Source of the DNA: Pantoea conspicua
GTDB taxonomy: Bacteria > Pseudomonadota > Gammaproteobacteria > Enterobacterales > Enterobacteriaceae
DNA length: 64,000 bases
NCBI RefSeq assembly: GCF_002095315.1
Contig: NZ_MLFN01000011.1
Location: 19,420-83,419 of the forward strand
Reading direction: 5' to 3'
Both the position numbers and the translations under genes were made by a program. Below, piece by piece: positions 62,929-64,000 of this stretch (position 1 is its first letter; each line of letters begins with the position of its first letter). The notes beneath the pieces were generated by a model. The model saw only the letters and a program-made list of their open reading frames with translations. It was not told the DNA's origin and searched no databases.

Positions 62929-64000
62929 AAGCCCTGAAAACCCGCCAGCCGCAGACGCTGGCCAAACGCCTGACCCTGCTGCAGGAAACGCTGAACGGCA
63001 GCCTGAGCTGGATCGAGACTACCCGTGAACAGTCGCCGCGTCTGGCGCTGGAAGCCGATACCCTGACTCTGCAACTGCGTCAGGCGCGGGTGCAGACCCA
63101 GGCGCTGGCGCAGCAGGTGGCGCGCCCGGTGACGCTGGCCCTGTTTGGTCAGTCGCAGGCCGGTAAGGCCTGGTTGCTGAATGAGATGGTGGCCGATGCC
63201 CAGGGCCAGCTGATGACCCGGCTGGGCGATAAATCGCTCAACTATTTTCAGCACATTAACCCCGGTAATCTCGATTTTGCGACCGCCACGCGCTTCTGTC
63301 ACCAGCGTGAGCCGCTGTCAGGCGAATGGCCGGTTGAACTGACGCTGCTGACTGATGCCGAGATCGTCCGGCTGGTCATGGCCTGCGCCACCAGCACCGT
63401 ACCGCCGGATGTGGCGCTAATTGACAGCGGCCTGCAGCGTTTACAACGTCATCGTCTGACCAGCCCGCAGGCCGGTCTGGAGAGCGATGCGCTGGTGACC
63501 TTATGGTCATGGTGCCGCCGCCGTCAGCGCTATGATGTCCGCCTCGATCGGCACTTCTGGCCGCAGGCGGTAGAGCTGGCACCCTGGCTAAGCGTCGATG
63601 ACCGGGTACAGCTGTTTTCGCTGCTGTGGCCAACAGAGCCGGCACTAAACGATACGCTGCGCAGCCTGCTGCACCTGCGCCATCAGCTGCGCAACAGCAG
63701 CCGGGTGCTGGCACCGCTCAGCCTGCTGACTGACAGTGCTTTGCTGCCGGCCGAGCAGCTGATTGTGCCCGCCAGCGAGCAGGATCTGCAGCAGACAGTG
63801 GAAGTCTGCCCGATGAACGGCAACCGGCCAGGCAAACCGCAAAACGTGGCGCTGGGTTTACTGGCGCTGCTGACGCTGGAAGTGGTGATCCCGCTGAGTT
63901 CGACGCCGCGTACCGCACTGTATGATGAAGCCGATATGCTGGAGCTGCCTGCGCCAGGCCAGCCGAACGACAGCGCCGCCCAGGAGATCGTCAGCGCCTG
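62925..64000 (+). CDS. srfC: SrfC-like P-loop protein, N-terminal part (cut by window edge)
   Basis: The first 358 codons of a protein that runs off the right edge. A coiled-coil-like N-terminus (residues 1-65) precedes a P-loop LFGQSQAGKAWLLNEM with GxxxxGK at 75-81. The position after Lys is Ala82 rather than the usual Ser/Thr, which would weaken magnesium co-ordination. SrfC proteins resemble dynamin-like GTPases. The gene belongs to the srfABC operon. Confidence 0.82.
   Translation, partial: MKALKTRQPQTLAKRLTLLQETLNGSLSWIETTREQSPRLALEADTLTLQLRQARVQTQALAQQVARPVTLALFGQSQAGKAWLLNEMVADAQGQLMTRLGDKSLNYFQHINPGNLDFATATRFCHQREPLSGEWPVELTLLTDAEIVRLVMACATSTVPPDVALIDSGLQRLQRHRLTSPQAGLESDALVTLWSWCRRRQRYDVRLDRHFWPQAVELAPWLSVDDRVQLFSLLWPTEPALNDTLRSLLHLRHQLRNSSRVLAPLSLLTDSALLPAEQLIVPASEQDLQQTVEVCPMNGNRPGKPQNVALGLLALLTLEVVIPLSSTPRTALYDEADMLELPAPGQPNDSAAQEIVSA

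Overview
The window looks like chromosome of an Erwiniaceae bacterium, most likely Pantoea. It is GC-rich. It carries a periplasmic-facing glucose dehydrogenase (gcd), a complete pqqABCDEF operon, a PqqU/YncD-type receptor, CurA, Dld, YceI, a YdcN/YdcO pair and an srfABC operon, which is a typical combination for that family. No species-level claim is possible from sequence reading alone. No tRNA, rRNA, CRISPR array, insertion sequence or prophage was seen. The region reads as accessory carbon metabolism set among core genes.

Layout. 1-1700: an AraC-type regulator cut by the left edge, and curA. 1741-8069: a minus-strand sugar operon (TIM-barrel isomerase, binding protein, ATPase, permease, RpiR regulator, PfkB kinase). 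8377-14628: gcd, a GT-D-type glycosyltransferase, an MFS transporter and a hexapeptide acyltransferase. 14717-15223: a small SOS-type module, a 29-aa TisB-like hydrophobic peptide behind a LexA box with a divergent IstR-like antisense RNA. 15242-18244: a PQQ-type sugar dehydrogenase lipoprotein, a small membrane protein and a Fur-controlled binding protein. 18435-26251: a probable KdgR/CRP regulon (enolase-superfamily enzyme, Opp-type ABC transporter, DhuI-like isomerase, KdgF-like cupin) for unsaturated uronides. 26637-34249: mixed small operons, including a probable trans-aconitate cluster (29272-32276). 34218-39313: an ascorbate-type PTS with its own phosphofructokinase and aldolase behind a well-placed CRP promoter. 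39618-48790: dld, yceI, pqqFEDCBA and a dipeptidase. 48980-53170: leuA-like synthase, AraC regulator, dehydrogenase and membrane protein. 53399-58486: pqqU, a cysteine hydrolase with a MarR regulator, and ydcN/ydcO around a large inverted repeat. 58649-64000: srfA, srfB and the start of srfC.

How the genes fit together. PQQ is the main theme: it is made by pqqA-F, used by Gcd and probably by the sorbosone-dehydrogenase-like lipoprotein, and can be taken up by PqqU. A second theme is use of plant-derived carbon (uronides, trans-aconitate, unknown sugars), with CRP and KdgR sites readable in the DNA.

Quality warning. At least eight conserved genes are broken by what looks like a net loss of one base (mod 3), five of them at homopolymer runs (ATPase at 24.7 kb, aldolase, phosphofructokinase, yceI, membrane protein at 53 kb). 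The concentration and the uniform direction suggest sequence or assembly errors more than eight independent pseudogenes. I list them as pseudogenes because the open frame is broken as given.
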